From Arenibacter echinorum (GTDB taxonomy: Bacteria > Bacteroidota > Bacteroidia > Flavobacteriales > Flavobacteriaceae): a stretch of DNA of 64,000 bases. Position numbers and translations under genes: made by a program. How positions within the stretch are numbered: the stretch's first letter is position 1; the number at the start of each line of letters is the position of its first letter. The stretch spans positions 610,955 to 674,954 of the forward strand of contig NZ_QLLN01000003.1 in NCBI RefSeq assembly GCF_003259375.1, written 5' to 3'. Positions 8,096 to 17,889 of this stretch are shown here, piece after piece. Under the pieces are notes generated by a model, which searched no databases, had not been told where the DNA came from, and saw only the letters and a list, made by a program, of their open reading frames with translations.

Positions 8096-9190
8096 ATGAC
8101 TTTAAAGAATTTAGCCCCCCTCTGTATTTTACTATTAACCTTCTCCAATGAAGCTTTTTCCCAGAACATGAGTTTCGAGGAATACAATCCGGTTTCTACC
8201 CTTAGGGTCCCTGGAAAGGAAATACATAGGGCCAAATTCCCATTTATAGATGTGCACGGCCATCAGTATCAAATGCCAACACAGGATCTGTCCCCTTTAA
8301 TCGCCGATATGGATAAACTCAATTTGGCGATCATGGTCAACCTCAGTGGTGGATCGGGAGAAAGAATAAAACAATCCCTAGAAAATATAAAGAACCATTA
8401 TCCCAACAGATTTGCGGTTTTTGCTAATGTGGATTTTGATGGAGTTGGTAAACCGGGCTGGTCAGAGAAGGCCGTAACACAATTGGAAGCCGATATTAAG
8501 AACGGTGCCAAAGGACTTAAGGTATACAAAAGTCTAGGGCTGCGGGATACGGATTCCTCTGGAAAACGCTTGGCCGTGGATGATGAACGTTTAAGTGCCA
8601 TTTGGGAAAAATGTGGGGAATTGGGCGTGCCGGTCCTCATTCACTCGGCAGACCCGAAACCCTTCTGGGACGAGGTAAATTCGGACAACGAAAGATGGCT
8701 GGAACTAAAGACACACCCTAGGAGAAAGCGCTCGGCCACGGACCCAGCCTCTTGGGAACAGATTATTGGAGAGCAGCACAGAATGTTTAAAAAGCATCCA
8801 AAAACCAACTTTATAAATGCCCATATGGGATGGTATGCCAATGATCTGGGTACTTTGGCAAGTTTAATGGACGAAATACCCAATATGTATGTAGGTATAG
8901 GGGCCATTATTGCAGAATTGGGCCGACAACCGAAAAATGCACATAAATTTTTTGTGAAATATCAGGACCGAGTCCTATTTGGTAAGGATAGTTGGAAACC
9001 GGAAGAATTTCCAACCTATTTTAGGGTGCTGGAATCCGATGATGAATATTTTCCATACCATAAAAAATACCACGCTTTCTGGGCTATGTACGGAATGGAC
9101 TTACCGGATGAGGTACTTAAAAAGTTATATTACAGGAACGCCTTAAAACTCATTCCTGGATTGGACAAGAGCTTATTTCCAAAGGAATAG
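8096..9190 (+). CDS. Secreted amidohydrolase (Amidohydro_2-like TIM-barrel)
   Basis: A 364-residue protein with an N-terminal signal peptide ending near SNEAFSQ, so it is exported. The metal-dependent hydrolase pattern is complete: FIDVHGHQ (HxH) near residue 52, KGLKVYKSLGL in the middle, VLIHSADPK, NAHMGWY and VLFGKDSW (final aspartate). The family includes decarboxylases and amidohydrolases; the substrate is unknown. ATG 8096 is used, overlapping another ATG frame by a few bases. It lies downstream of the molybdenum operon but is separated from it by a repeat element, so co-regulation is doubtful. Confidence 0.85.
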   Translation: MTLKNLAPLCILLLTFSNEAFSQNMSFEEYNPVSTLRVPGKEIHRAKFPFIDVHGHQYQMPTQDLSPLIADMDKLNLAIMVNLSGGSGERIKQSLENIKNHYPNRFAVFANVDFDGVGKPGWSEKAVTQLEADIKNGAKGLKVYKSLGLRDTDSSGKRLAVDDERLSAIWEKCGELGVPVLIHSADPKPFWDEVNSDNERWLELKTHPRRKRSATDPASWEQIIGEQHRMFKKHPKTNFINAHMGWYANDLGTLASLMDEIPNMYVGIGAIIAELGRQPKNAHKFFVKYQDRVLFGKDSWKPEEFPTYFRVLESDDEYFPYHKKYHAFWAMYGMDLPDEVLKKLYYRNALKLIPGLDKSLFPKE

Positions 9191-9209
9191 CAGTACCCAA
9201 AAGATTGGA

Positions 9210-9350
9210 CTATTTACTTTCCCCGGGGCTTTGAATCTTTTCCAATTTCCCATATTCCTGAAAAATACCACAAGAGTCGGGTTTTTTAACAAGGGATTGT
9301 TCTTTTTTTCTTTTGGCCAAAGCTTCAATCTGTGGTGATAAAAATGACAT
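9210..9350 (-). CDS. Possible small basic protein (46 residues)
   Basis: An ATG-started frame of 46 codons reads MSFLSPQIEALAKRKKEQ and continues with a lysine-rich part ending in PGESK. The composition is that of a plausible folded or RNA-binding small protein and differs from the surrounding low-complexity AT-rich DNA. It is convergent with the amidohydrolase, 19 bases past that gene's stop. There is no clear promoter, and I recognise no family. Conservation in relatives would be the deciding evidence. Confidence 0.35.
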   Translation of the reverse strand: MSFLSPQIEALAKRKKEQSLVKKPDSCGIFQEYGKLEKIQSPGESK

Positions 9351-9784
9351 ATCTAACTTTTTTTGTGATATAAAATTACCTTTTTTTAAGAACGCGATTG
9401 GAATTAAATTGTTGTTTAATTGTTAAATTTTTTGCTTGTTATCTACGGCTATAACACTTCCTTGACAATCCCAACAAGGATTTTCATATGTTTTACAATT
9501 GGCATTTAAAATCATAAAATACTAAAAATCAAATTATTAAGTAGTATTTCATAAATAATTGGTCGCACATGCAATCTAATGGCCCATATTCCTATTCCGT
9601 TAGAACTTTCTACTTTAACTATAACTCACACACCCCTAACCCCGCTCAAGAGGGGAATTGTTTGGTGCTGACATTAATGTTTCAAAAATAGTTATGTTCC
9701 TCTTCTTCAAAGAGTTAATTGTGTTTTTCCGACTGCTTTCAGACAGACATAATAGTCACTTCGACATAAGCCTTTTTCAGGCGT

Positions 9785-9800
9785 CCCGATAGCTATCGGG
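9785..9800. repeat. Perfect 16-base palindrome
   Basis: CCCGATAGCTATCGGG is self-complementary over its full length. A degenerate version (CCCGATAACCATCGGG) occurs at 18050, so it is one unit of a dispersed intergenic repeat family. Confidence 0.7.
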
Positions 9801-10158
9801 AGAGAAGTCGCACATACTAGGAAAAAGCGGCTTGTGTGCATAAATATACAGGCAGGAGCTACTAGTGTGATTTAGCTCATGATATAACTGTTTTAGGGGT
9901 ATTCGTGAACCAAAGTTATAGCTACGCATAACCTTTGGTTTCTCACGCTGTTGGAAATGACTTCCTATTTTCAATATTCAACCCTTATTTAAATCTATAT
10001 TCCCACTTCTCAATACTCACTTCTGGATAATTACTTTGAAGAATCAATAGAATGTTTCACTCTATTTTAGCAGTTAAATCCCTGCGATTTTATATTTTTC
10101 CGCGAAAATCAAACCCATCACATAAATTTTCCGTAGGTAGAGTATTAAAAAGGTATCC

Positions 10159-10704
10159 GTGACCCAGAAAAATGTAAAAGGCTTTAGGCCGTGGTTGTTT
10201 AGAAGTGTAGCTGTCATTATTGGCATCTGCTATCTAGTGGCCCCTTTGCAGCAGGAGTTAACGGAACTCATGCATCTTTTATCCCATTCACTTGATAAAG
10301 GAATAGGGCATCATTCCATTGCCTCCCACACCCATGATTATAACGACCATGACGGGCAGGATAAAGCCCAGGCTATGGCATCAACCTATTCAGTAGAATC
10401 CCATGATCATATAGCGTCAAACGAAATAGGCTTTCACAGTCACCCTCATTCACCCAATTCGGAACCTCATAAGCATGAGGTTATAGATTTTATGAGTATG
10501 GCATTCAGTGATTCAAGCCCTACCCATCAAGACAATGACAAGTTTAAGGTACAATCCGATTTGGACAAACATCTAGTGGTTACCAATTACAGAACTTACC
10601 AAGCTATCACGATATTTGAAAAATCCTATTTTTCCAATACACAGGAAAACACTTCCAGAGGAATTCAATTTTCAATAGTACCCCCTCCAAAACCCCTTTG
10701 TTAA
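10159..10704 (+). CDS. Histidine-rich membrane-anchored protein next to a TonB receptor
   Basis: A 181-residue protein with one hydrophobic segment at about residues 13-32 (VAVIIGICYLVAPL) and then a histidine/aspartate-rich region: SHTHDYNDHDG, SHDHIAS, FHSHPHS and EPHKHE. Clusters like these bind transition metals such as zinc, copper or nickel. The start is a GTG at 10159, since the next ATG in frame falls inside the hydrophobic part and a stop lies just upstream. The TonB receptor gene starts 215 bases downstream on the same strand. I infer a metal-binding accessory for that receptor; the family is not one I can name. Confidence 0.72.
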   Translation: MTQKNVKGFRPWLFRSVAVIIGICYLVAPLQQELTELMHLLSHSLDKGIGHHSIASHTHDYNDHDGQDKAQAMASTYSVESHDHIASNEIGFHSHPHSPNSEPHKHEVIDFMSMAFSDSSPTHQDNDKFKVQSDLDKHLVVTNYRTYQAITIFEKSYFSNTQENTSRGIQFSIVPPPKPLC

Positions 10705-10918
10705 TTTTTGGAACATAATAATTTTTGAAAGGAATCCAATATCCAATTCTGGATCTATTTGGTTCGCTTTTCCATTATTATTGTCCAATCCCAGGATACT
10801 TTAAAGAAAAGGCATTCAACTTCTTCCAGTTCAAAGCCAGTGGCTTTACATGGATAGGTATGCCCAAAATATATATATCAAGGATAGCACCAAGCTATTC
10901 GGAATAAAAATTAATACT

Positions 10919-13147
10919 ATGATTAAAAACACCTTTGGCCTATTGATTCTTTTACTCTCAGGCACCTTAAATGCGCATACCATAAGTGGAACAATAACCA
11001 ACCAGGACTACACGCCTCTTAGTGGAGTAGGGGTGTACAATAAGAATACTGGCCATTATACCTACAGTAATAATTCCGGAGCCTTCAGCCTGGCAAACGT
11101 TAGCATAAATGATCGCATCTATTTTTACAGTCTTGGATTTAAGAACAAAGAACTGCTAATAACCGAAAATCAGTTGGATACAACGCTAGAAATTGTCTTG
11201 GAAGAGGCTGCGGTTTCCCTGGATCAGGTGGTACTGGTATCCAATATAAATGCCATGAGCAGTTTTGTAAACGTGGACGTTAAATCCGATCCCGTTAAAT
11301 CTTCCCAAGAAATTCTTAGGAAGGTACCTGGCCTCATCATTGGGCAGCATGCCGGTGGAGGCAAGGCCGAACAAATATTCCTTAGAGGTTTTGATATAGA
11401 TCACGGAACGGATGTCGCTATAAATGTGGATGGCTTACCAGTAAACATGGTATCCCATGCCCACGGCCAAGGATATGCCGATATGCATTTCATAATTCCG
11501 GAAACCATGGATAAAATAGATTTTGGAAAGGGTCCTTACTATGCCGATAAAGGTAATTTTAATACGGCCGGCTATGTAGACCTGACCACTAAAAAGAAAT
11601 TGGATAAAAATGTGGTTAGCATGGAGGTAGGAAAATACAATACCTTAAGGGGCTTGGGGATGCTAAAACTATTGGAAAGCGATGATGATAATGCCTATAT
11701 CGCTTCAGAATATTTAATTTCCGATGGCGTTTTTGAATCTCCCCAGAATTTTAATAGAATAAACATTATGGGGCGTTACAACCATAAGGACGATGCCGGC
11801 AACGAAGTAAATTTGACCGCCTCCCATTTTCAGAGCAAATGGGATGCTTCGGGACAAATTCCCCAACGGGCCGTTGATAATGGAAACATTGGCAGGTTTG
11901 GCGCCATAGACGATACCGAAGGGGGCAATACCAGCCGTACCAATCTATTATTGAATCATGACAAACAATTGGACCAGCATAGCCGGTTTAAATCCAAGTT
12001 CTTTATTTCCAAATATGATTTTGAGCTGTATTCCAATTTTACATTTTTCCTTGAAGACCCCATTAATGGAGATCAAATAAAGCAAAAGGAAAATAGAACC
12101 CTGATTGGGGGAGAGACCAGTTATGATAGAACAATACATTTAGAAAATAATTCACAGTTCAGATTCAATACGGGTTTAGGGTTTAGATACGACGACATTA
12201 ACGAGGTAGAGCTTTCCCATACCATGAACAGAAAGACCACCTTGGAGCAACTAACGTTGGGCAACATAGATGAATTGAACGCCCATGGGTTCTTCAATAT
12301 AAATTACAAAATCAATAGGTGGAACATTAATCCCGGTGTTCGTCTGGACTATTTAAAATTTGATTATGAAAATTTATTGACGACGGCCTATGACCAAAAG
12401 AGTCAAAACAAATTGGTTGTCAGTCCCAAGTTAAATGCCATTTACCAAGCGTCCAAGGACCTTCAGTTGTATGCAAAAACCGGAATAGGGTTTCATTCCA
12501 ATGACACCAGGGTAGTTACAGCCAATAATGGGGAAAGAACATTGCCATTGGCCTTCGGAGCTGATATAGGAACCATATACAAACCAAAAAACCGATTGGT
12601 ATTAAATATGGCCCTGTGGCATTTATTTTTGGAGCAAGAGTTTGTATATGTGGGAGATGCAGGTATTGTGGAACCCAGTGGTAAAACCAAACGTTTTGGG
12701 GTAGACCTAGGAGCGAGGTACCAGCTAACGGATTGGTTGTACGCCTATGGCGATGTTAATTACACCTATGCTAGAAGCGCGGACGACCCCAGTGGGGAGG
12801 ATTATATTCCCTTGGCGCCCGACCTGACCTCCTCTGGCGGACTTACCTTTAAGGGACTTAAGAACTTCTCGGGAGGGGTTAATTATCGCTTTATCAAGGA
12901 TAGACCGGCCAATGAAGATAATTCCATTATTGCCGAAGGATATTTTGTAACCGATTTCAATCTGAATTATTCCTGGAAGAATTGGAGTTTTGGCCTCATT
13001 GTAGACAATCTTTTCGATACTGAATGGAACGAGACCCAATTTGCCACTACCAGTAGATTGTTCAATGAAGCGGAGGCTGTAGAAGAAATTCATTTTACTC
13101 CTGGAACACCATTTTTAGCCAGGGGGAAGGTTACTGTTAGTTTTTAA
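10919..13147 (+). CDS. TonB-dependent outer-membrane receptor, possibly for a metal or metallophore
   Basis: A 742-residue receptor. ATG 10919 places a signal peptide (MIKNTFGLLILLLSGTLNA) at the start; an ATG at 10850 would add an unlikely 23-residue leader. A carboxypeptidase-regulatory-like domain (residues about 21-100) is followed by a plug domain with ILRKVPGLIIGQ, IFLRGFDIDHGTDVAINVDG and SHAHGQGYADMHFIIPE, then a beta-barrel ending in the typical terminal phenylalanine (GKVTVSF). The SHAHGQGYAD loop adds histidines to the plug. With the histidine-rich protein upstream this suggests metal uptake, but the ligand is not proven. A terminator follows. Confidence 0.88.
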   Translation: MIKNTFGLLILLLSGTLNAHTISGTITNQDYTPLSGVGVYNKNTGHYTYSNNSGAFSLANVSINDRIYFYSLGFKNKELLITENQLDTTLEIVLEEAAVSLDQVVLVSNINAMSSFVNVDVKSDPVKSSQEILRKVPGLIIGQHAGGGKAEQIFLRGFDIDHGTDVAINVDGLPVNMVSHAHGQGYADMHFIIPETMDKIDFGKGPYYADKGNFNTAGYVDLTTKKKLDKNVVSMEVGKYNTLRGLGMLKLLESDDDNAYIASEYLISDGVFESPQNFNRINIMGRYNHKDDAGNEVNLTASHFQSKWDASGQIPQRAVDNGNIGRFGAIDDTEGGNTSRTNLLLNHDKQLDQHSRFKSKFFISKYDFELYSNFTFFLEDPINGDQIKQKENRTLIGGETSYDRTIHLENNSQFRFNTGLGFRYDDINEVELSHTMNRKTTLEQLTLGNIDELNAHGFFNINYKINRWNINPGVRLDYLKFDYENLLTTAYDQKSQNKLVVSPKLNAIYQASKDLQLYAKTGIGFHSNDTRVVTANNGERTLPLAFGADIGTIYKPKNRLVLNMALWHLFLEQEFVYVGDAGIVEPSGKTKRFGVDLGARYQLTDWLYAYGDVNYTYARSADDPSGEDYIPLAPDLTSSGGLTFKGLKNFSGGVNYRFIKDRPANEDNSIIAEGYFVTDFNLNYSWKNWSFGLIVDNLFDTEWNETQFATTSRLFNEAEAVEEIHFTPGTPFLARGKVTVSF

Positions 13148-13169
13148 TTGAGATTGCACCCACTTTTTT

Positions 13170-13211
13170 AGCTCCTACCCTTTAGTCTTCTGAGGGGAAG
13201 GAGCTTTTTTG
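13170..13211 (+). terminator. Rho-independent terminator after the TonB receptor
   Basis: AGCTCCT at 13170-13176 pairs with AGGAGCT at 13199-13205, followed by a T run. It lies 23 bases after the receptor stop. Confidence 0.75.
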
Positions 13212-13248
13212 TGTCGTTCTGATTAGGGGCTTTCAATCCCAACTAGAG

Positions 13249-13360
13249 TTCTCGATACAAAAGGCCTACTGGCACATCACTTCGAGCCTGCCTACCGGCA
13301 GGTAGGTGATTTTGCATAACGAAGTAGAGCAAAATTGTATCGAAAAGGCCTCGAAATGAC
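13249..13360. repeat. Intergenic inverted repeat with nested palindromes
   Basis: TTCTCGATACAA (13249-13260) and TTGTATCGA (13335-13343) form the outer arms. Inside lies CCTGCCTACCGGCAGGTAGG (13287-13306), which can fold in two alternative short hairpins. It ends with CGAAATGACG, the same end motif as the repeat at 7783-7916. It occupies the gap between the receptor terminator and the recQ stop. Confidence 0.65.
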
Positions 13361-13465
13361 GAGCTTCAAACTGTTCACTACCAACTGATTACTGATTACT
13401 GTTTAACGTTTAGACCATGGACAAACTCTAAACTTTAAACATTGAACATTAAACCTTATAATTTC

Positions 13466-15592
13466 TTATAACACCCCCTCTTTTTCAATAACACTTAGCG
13501 CCAATCGGATGGTAGAATATTCAACTTTTTCTTCAAAATGCTCAAAGTAGGGTTTTAGGCCTTCCGGGTCTTGAAGTTCTTTCTTGGCCTTGGCTACTTT
13601 GACTACATCATCCTTAGATATTAGTCGGTATATGTCAATGTCCTTCCCGTCATGGTACAACTTTTCCAAATGTGCCAAAATGGTATTGGGCTTTAATCCC
13701 CTGATCTCCGCCATTTCTTCAACGGTTATTCCCGTTGTAAACAGCTCATAGGTTTCCAAAGCGGTATCCGATTTTCTGGTCTTTATTTTCTTCTTCTTGG
13801 TTTTTTCTTCTACAAAGGTTTTGATTTCATTGATGAACATCTCCCCATAAACCTCCAATTTACGCTGGCCAACTCCGTTAATCTCTTTGAAGGCTTCACT
13901 GGTCACCGGCTTTTTGGACTCCATTTCCTTAAGGGTTGCATCGTTAAAAACCAGGTAGGCAGGAATATTCTCCTCCAAGGAAATTTTAAACCGCAATTGC
14001 CGAAGTTTTTCAAACAGGGAATTTTCATTAACCGGTTTGGACTTACTGTCCTTACGGACCGCCATTAGTTCTTCTTTGGACAAGGGTTGACTCAATTGTA
14101 CCTTGGTGTTATTGAACAATACCGCCTTGGCCAAATCGGTCAATCGTAAGATGTTATTTTTATGGAAGGCAATCTCACAGAGCCCTTGGTTTATAAGCTG
14201 TATGGTATAATGCTGCCAATGGTTCCAAGAAATATCCTTGCCGATACCATAGGTCTTTATTTCCTGATAATTTTTATCCAAAATGTTGGCATTTTGCGCG
14301 CCCCTCAACACATCTATTACTGTGCCCGTAGCCTCTGTCTCTTTCAGTCTAGCTATGGTAGATAAAATCTTTTGCGCTATTACCGTACCATCAAAAAACT
14401 GTGGTGGATTTTGACAAACGTCGCAATTGCCACAATCGGCCTGCAAATACTCCCCAAAATAACTCAACAAAATCTTTCTTCTACAGCTGGATGCCTCCGA
14501 AAACTGCTTCATCCGCTCCAACTTGGCCAGTTGTACCTCCTCATTGGTGGCACCAGAGGCAAATCTTTGCAACTGGATTACATCGGCATAACTATGGAAC
14601 AAAAGGGCATGAGCCGCTAGTCCGTCCCTTCCGGAGCGACCTATTTCCTGATAATAGCCCTCAATATTTTTGGGCATATTGTAATGTATCACCCAGCGTA
14701 CGTTGGATTTGTCTATTCCCATCCCAAAGGCAATGGTGGCGCACACAATCTGGGTCTTATCAAAAATAAAATCCTCCTGTACCTTGTTTCGACTATCAAA
14801 ATCCAATCCAGCGTGGTAGGCTGCTGCCTTGATACCGTTATTGCGGATCTTTTCTACTAGGGTTTCGGTGGATTTTCGACTTAAACAATAAATAATACCC
14901 GATTCATTGGGCCTTTGTTCTATAAATTGAAGTATTTGGGACACCCGGTCATGAGCGGCCCTTACTTCCAATGAAATATTTTTTCTATCGAAGGAAGCCA
15001 AAAATTGCTTAGCCTTGGGAATCTGCAATTGCTCCAAGATATCTTGTCGGGTAGCCTTATCCGCCGTTGCCGTTAAAGCAATAATGGGCGTATGGGGCAG
15101 GGACGCCTTTAAAAATCCCAATTGTTGGTAAGAGGGCCTAAAATCGTGCCCCCAGGAGGAAATACAATGGGCCTCGTCCACAGCAACACAACTAACAAAC
15201 TCTTCTTTTAAAATAGGGGATAAGCCCTGCAGGCTTTCCGGTGCCACATAAAGCAACTTTAATTCCCCTTTATGGGTGCTGTCCAATATGGCCCGCTGTT
15301 CCTCTGCGGACTGACTACTATTAAAAAAAGCTGCGGGGATACCGTTGGCAATAAGCCCATCTACCTGATCTTTCATCAAGGCAATCAATGGCGAAATTAC
15401 TAGGGTAGTGCCCTTGAACAAAAGTGCAGGCAATTGGAAACAAATGGATTTACCTCCACCGGTAGGCATGATCACCAAACAATCCTCCTTATTTAAAATC
15501 GAAGTGATAATGGCCTCTTGTTGTTGTCTAAAGCGGTCAAAACCAAAATACTTTTTTAAATTGGGAACTAATTCGTTCTGGAAATCGGGCAT
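13466..15592 (-). CDS. recQ: RecQ, ATP-dependent DNA helicase
   Basis: A 708-residue 3'-5' DNA helicase for recombination and fork repair. Walker A PTGGGKS is at residues 43-49 and the DEAH box is in VDEAHCISSWGHDFRPSY. The second helicase domain has IIYCLSRKSTE and CATIAFGMGIDKSNVRWVIH with QEIGRSGRDG. The RQC zinc site is in CRRKILLSYFGEYLQADCGNCDVC. An HRDC domain starts near LFEKLRQLRFKISLEE and has INGVGQRKLEVYGE. The C-terminal part (TAVEEMAEIRGLKPNTI-like) resembles the extra HTH domain of long RecQ proteins. It is transcribed alone, convergent with the TonB receptor and divergent from the phosphoesterase. Confidence 0.95.
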   Translation of the reverse strand: MPDFQNELVPNLKKYFGFDRFRQQQEAIITSILNKEDCLVIMPTGGGKSICFQLPALLFKGTTLVISPLIALMKDQVDGLIANGIPAAFFNSSQSAEEQRAILDSTHKGELKLLYVAPESLQGLSPILKEEFVSCVAVDEAHCISSWGHDFRPSYQQLGFLKASLPHTPIIALTATADKATRQDILEQLQIPKAKQFLASFDRKNISLEVRAAHDRVSQILQFIEQRPNESGIIYCLSRKSTETLVEKIRNNGIKAAAYHAGLDFDSRNKVQEDFIFDKTQIVCATIAFGMGIDKSNVRWVIHYNMPKNIEGYYQEIGRSGRDGLAAHALLFHSYADVIQLQRFASGATNEEVQLAKLERMKQFSEASSCRRKILLSYFGEYLQADCGNCDVCQNPPQFFDGTVIAQKILSTIARLKETEATGTVIDVLRGAQNANILDKNYQEIKTYGIGKDISWNHWQHYTIQLINQGLCEIAFHKNNILRLTDLAKAVLFNNTKVQLSQPLSKEELMAVRKDSKSKPVNENSLFEKLRQLRFKISLEENIPAYLVFNDATLKEMESKKPVTSEAFKEINGVGQRKLEVYGEMFINEIKTFVEEKTKKKKIKTRKSDTALETYELFTTGITVEEMAEIRGLKPNTILAHLEKLYHDGKDIDIYRLISKDDVVKVAKAKKELQDPEGLKPYFEHFEEKVEYSTIRLALSVIEKEGVL

Positions 15593-15764
15593 GGGTATCG
15601 GTAAAACTTTTGTAAGGGACGAAAATAATCATAATTGGAGTCCCATAACAATTTTCACGGTCTTAAAATCCCAAGAAATAAATCAAAAATAAGAGCAATT
15701 GACTTTTTTGGTCTTGGCTTAAAAAGGTTAAATTTATCCACTACAACCTTAAAAGACTACCAAA

Positions 15765-16844
15765 ATGAAACTTAAATACCGCCATTGCCTTTTCGTTATC
15801 TCCCTTTTTACATTTGCAACAGTATCAAGGGCACAAGAAGCCTATACTGCGCCCAAATTGTCCAATCCGGATTCTTGGTCCATTATTTTGGTTCCCGATA
15901 CACAGACCTACATGAAGTTCGAAAGAAACCATGGTACCTTGGAAACCATGACGGCCTGGATCAGTGAAAATATAGATGCCCTAAATATAAAAATGGTACT
16001 GTGTACTGGCGATTTGGTAGAGCAGAACGAACTTTTGGTCCCCGACAAAATCAATGGAAATATGCCCAGTAGGAACCAATGGAGGGCCGTTTCCCATGCC
16101 TTTGAGCGTCTGGATGGGAAAGTACCTTATATCCTGGCGGCAGGTAACCACGATTTTGGCTATAAAAATGTGGAAACCCGAAGATCCAATTATAGCCAGT
16201 ATTTTCCTGTACATAGAAACATATTGAATGCCAAGGCCTTACGGGCTGCCGGTAAGAACATAGACGGCCTACCTTCTGTGGAAAATGCCACCTATGAACT
16301 GATTTCTCCCCAACAAAGAAAATTTTTGTTTCTGAACTTGGAATTCGCGCCGAGGGACACTATTTTACAATGGGCCAACAATGAGATTTCCAAGGAGCTT
16401 TATAAAGATCACACTGTGGTAATGCTTACCCATTCCTATCTAAATGCCCAAAACGAGCATAAGGAAAATGAAAACTATCCCATAGAGGATGCCAACTATG
16501 GCAAGGCCATATGGGAAAAACTGGTGGCCCCATCCAAAAACATACAAATGGTCTTTTCTGGCCATATTGGATCTCCTGATAATTTTAAGGCACATACCGC
16601 ATTTAAGGTGGATAGGAACGCTGCCGGAAAAAAGGTGAACCAGATTACTTTTAATGCCCAGGCCATGGGAGGTGGTTGGAATGGTAATGGAGGTGATGGT
16701 TGGCTAAGGATTATGGAATTTTTACCTGATGGAAAGACCGTGATTACCACAACATTTTCACCTTATTTCGCGATATCGCCGACTACACAAAAAATGGCCT
16801 ATCAGAAGGATGATTATAACAATTTTAGCTTTCAACTGGATTAA
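15765..16844 (+). CDS. Secreted calcineurin-like metallophosphoesterase
   Basis: A 359-residue protein with a signal peptide ending near TVSRAQ. The dimetal phosphoesterase motifs appear in order: LVPDTQTY (first aspartate), LCTGDLVEQN (GDxxE/N), AAGNHDFGYKN (GNHD), MLTHSYLN and FSGHIGS (GH). This set supports a two-metal phosphodiesterase or phosphomonoesterase acting outside the cytoplasm. The substrate is unknown. The gene stands alone between recQ and a lipoprotein gene, with 172 bases upstream for a promoter. Confidence 0.85.
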   Translation: MKLKYRHCLFVISLFTFATVSRAQEAYTAPKLSNPDSWSIILVPDTQTYMKFERNHGTLETMTAWISENIDALNIKMVLCTGDLVEQNELLVPDKINGNMPSRNQWRAVSHAFERLDGKVPYILAAGNHDFGYKNVETRRSNYSQYFPVHRNILNAKALRAAGKNIDGLPSVENATYELISPQQRKFLFLNLEFAPRDTILQWANNEISKELYKDHTVVMLTHSYLNAQNEHKENENYPIEDANYGKAIWEKLVAPSKNIQMVFSGHIGSPDNFKAHTAFKVDRNAAGKKVNQITFNAQAMGGGWNGNGGDGWLRIMEFLPDGKTVITTTFSPYFAISPTTQKMAYQKDDYNNFSFQLD

Positions 16845-17048
16845 TATCCGCCTAACATGCTGCAATTCAAGTAGTTTTTTAATGAGCCAGATCCAAAAAA
16901 CAAGCCTAAAAATGCCCTAAAACCAAAAAACTGGTAAGATATTTCTTAATAATACATACTGTAAGTCGAAAATTTACGTTTTTGTTAACATAATATTATA
17001 TAAGGGCTTATTTTAGCCGAGTTAAATATGTTTTAAACCCCTCAAACA

Positions 17049-17831
17049 ATGAAAACATTTAATTATTTAGTTTTGATTTTCGGATTTATTTTGATCGCTT
17101 CTTGTAGCAATGATGCTATGAACGGCTTAAATGATGAAAGTATGACTCCAGAACAAGTGAAATCCCAAATGCAGGTCAATTCCGTTTCGGACGGACTGGA
17201 CGAGTTAGTTTCAGAACTACTTATCAACGACAAAGCAGGAAAAAGCAACAAGACCAATACTGAGTGTGCCACGCTTGCATTTACTGAAAATAGTATTACG
17301 GTAGCATACAATCAGTGTGTCATTCAAGGAAAGACCATAAGTGGAACTATCGTATTGACAGGAAACAATGGTAGTACAGATGGTACCAAGGGTAGTTTTG
17401 AAGTGTCTTTTACCGACTTCACCTACAACGACTATTTACTGAACGGTACCAAGACTTTTGCTTTCGATTTTTCCGATTCCAATAGTCCAACCTTTACGAT
17501 AGTTACCGATGCCACTTTTGAGGATGACAATGGAGACATTGTTATCTGGAAAGGAAATAAAGTACTTAGCTGGCATTTTGACCAGATCAATGCTGAAGGA
17601 GCCGATGTTACTTGTACAGGTGATTGGGACATTACGGTAGATGGTATTACTTACGAATTTACAGTGACAGAACCATTATCCGCCAACTTGGGATGCGCCT
17701 TTATTACCTCTGGAGTTATGCAGTTGGAGGTGAACGATATGACGGCTTCCTTGGACTTCGGTACCGGCACTTGTGATCAGACAGGTACTGTTACCTATCC
17801 CAATGGAGAATCTGAAGAGATTAGCTGGTAG
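17049..17831 (+). CDS. Uncharacterised lipoprotein
   Basis: A 260-residue lipoprotein: the signal peptide ends in the lipobox IASC at about residues 17-20 (FILIASCSNDA), so the protein should be lipid-anchored. The mature part is rich in threonine, aspartate and beta-strand-like segments (SGTIVLTGNNGSTDGTKGSF, TCTGDWDITVDGITYEFTV), and cysteines occur in spaced positions. I recognise no named domain. It is monocistronic, with a strong terminator directly after it. Confidence 0.75.
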   Translation: MKTFNYLVLIFGFILIASCSNDAMNGLNDESMTPEQVKSQMQVNSVSDGLDELVSELLINDKAGKSNKTNTECATLAFTENSITVAYNQCVIQGKTISGTIVLTGNNGSTDGTKGSFEVSFTDFTYNDYLLNGTKTFAFDFSDSNSPTFTIVTDATFEDDNGDIVIWKGNKVLSWHFDQINAEGADVTCTGDWDITVDGITYEFTVTEPLSANLGCAFITSGVMQLEVNDMTASLDFGTGTCDQTGTVTYPNGESEEISW

Positions 17832-17856
17832 TTACAAAAAGTATAATCATATTTTG

Positions 17857-17889
17857 AACCCTCGATGAAATTCATCGGGGGTTCTTTTT
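17857..17889 (+). terminator. Rho-independent terminator after the lipoprotein gene
   Basis: AACCCTCGATGAA pairs with TTCATCGGGGGTT, with one small bulge, followed by CTTTTTT. Confidence 0.8.

Larger units (their letters stand above)
9191..10158. other. Long intergenic region (968 bases)
   Basis: It holds one plausible small - strand gene (9210-9350), the perfect palindrome at 9785-9800, and otherwise AT-rich sequence without a coding signal. The reading frame across 9777-9974 on the - strand translates the palindrome and is not credible. No tRNA or terminator stood out. Confidence 0.6.

Noticed and set aside
7798-8099. Small frames on both strands between the MocA gene and the amidohydrolase
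   Set aside because: They lie on the inverted repeat and its flank.
9777-9974. 65-codon - strand frame ending in SPDSYRD
   Set aside because: It translates the palindrome CCCGATAGCTATCGGG and neighbouring repeat sequence; no promoter or family evidence.
14162-14769. Several + strand frames inside recQ
   Set aside because: Antisense shadows of a clear helicase gene.
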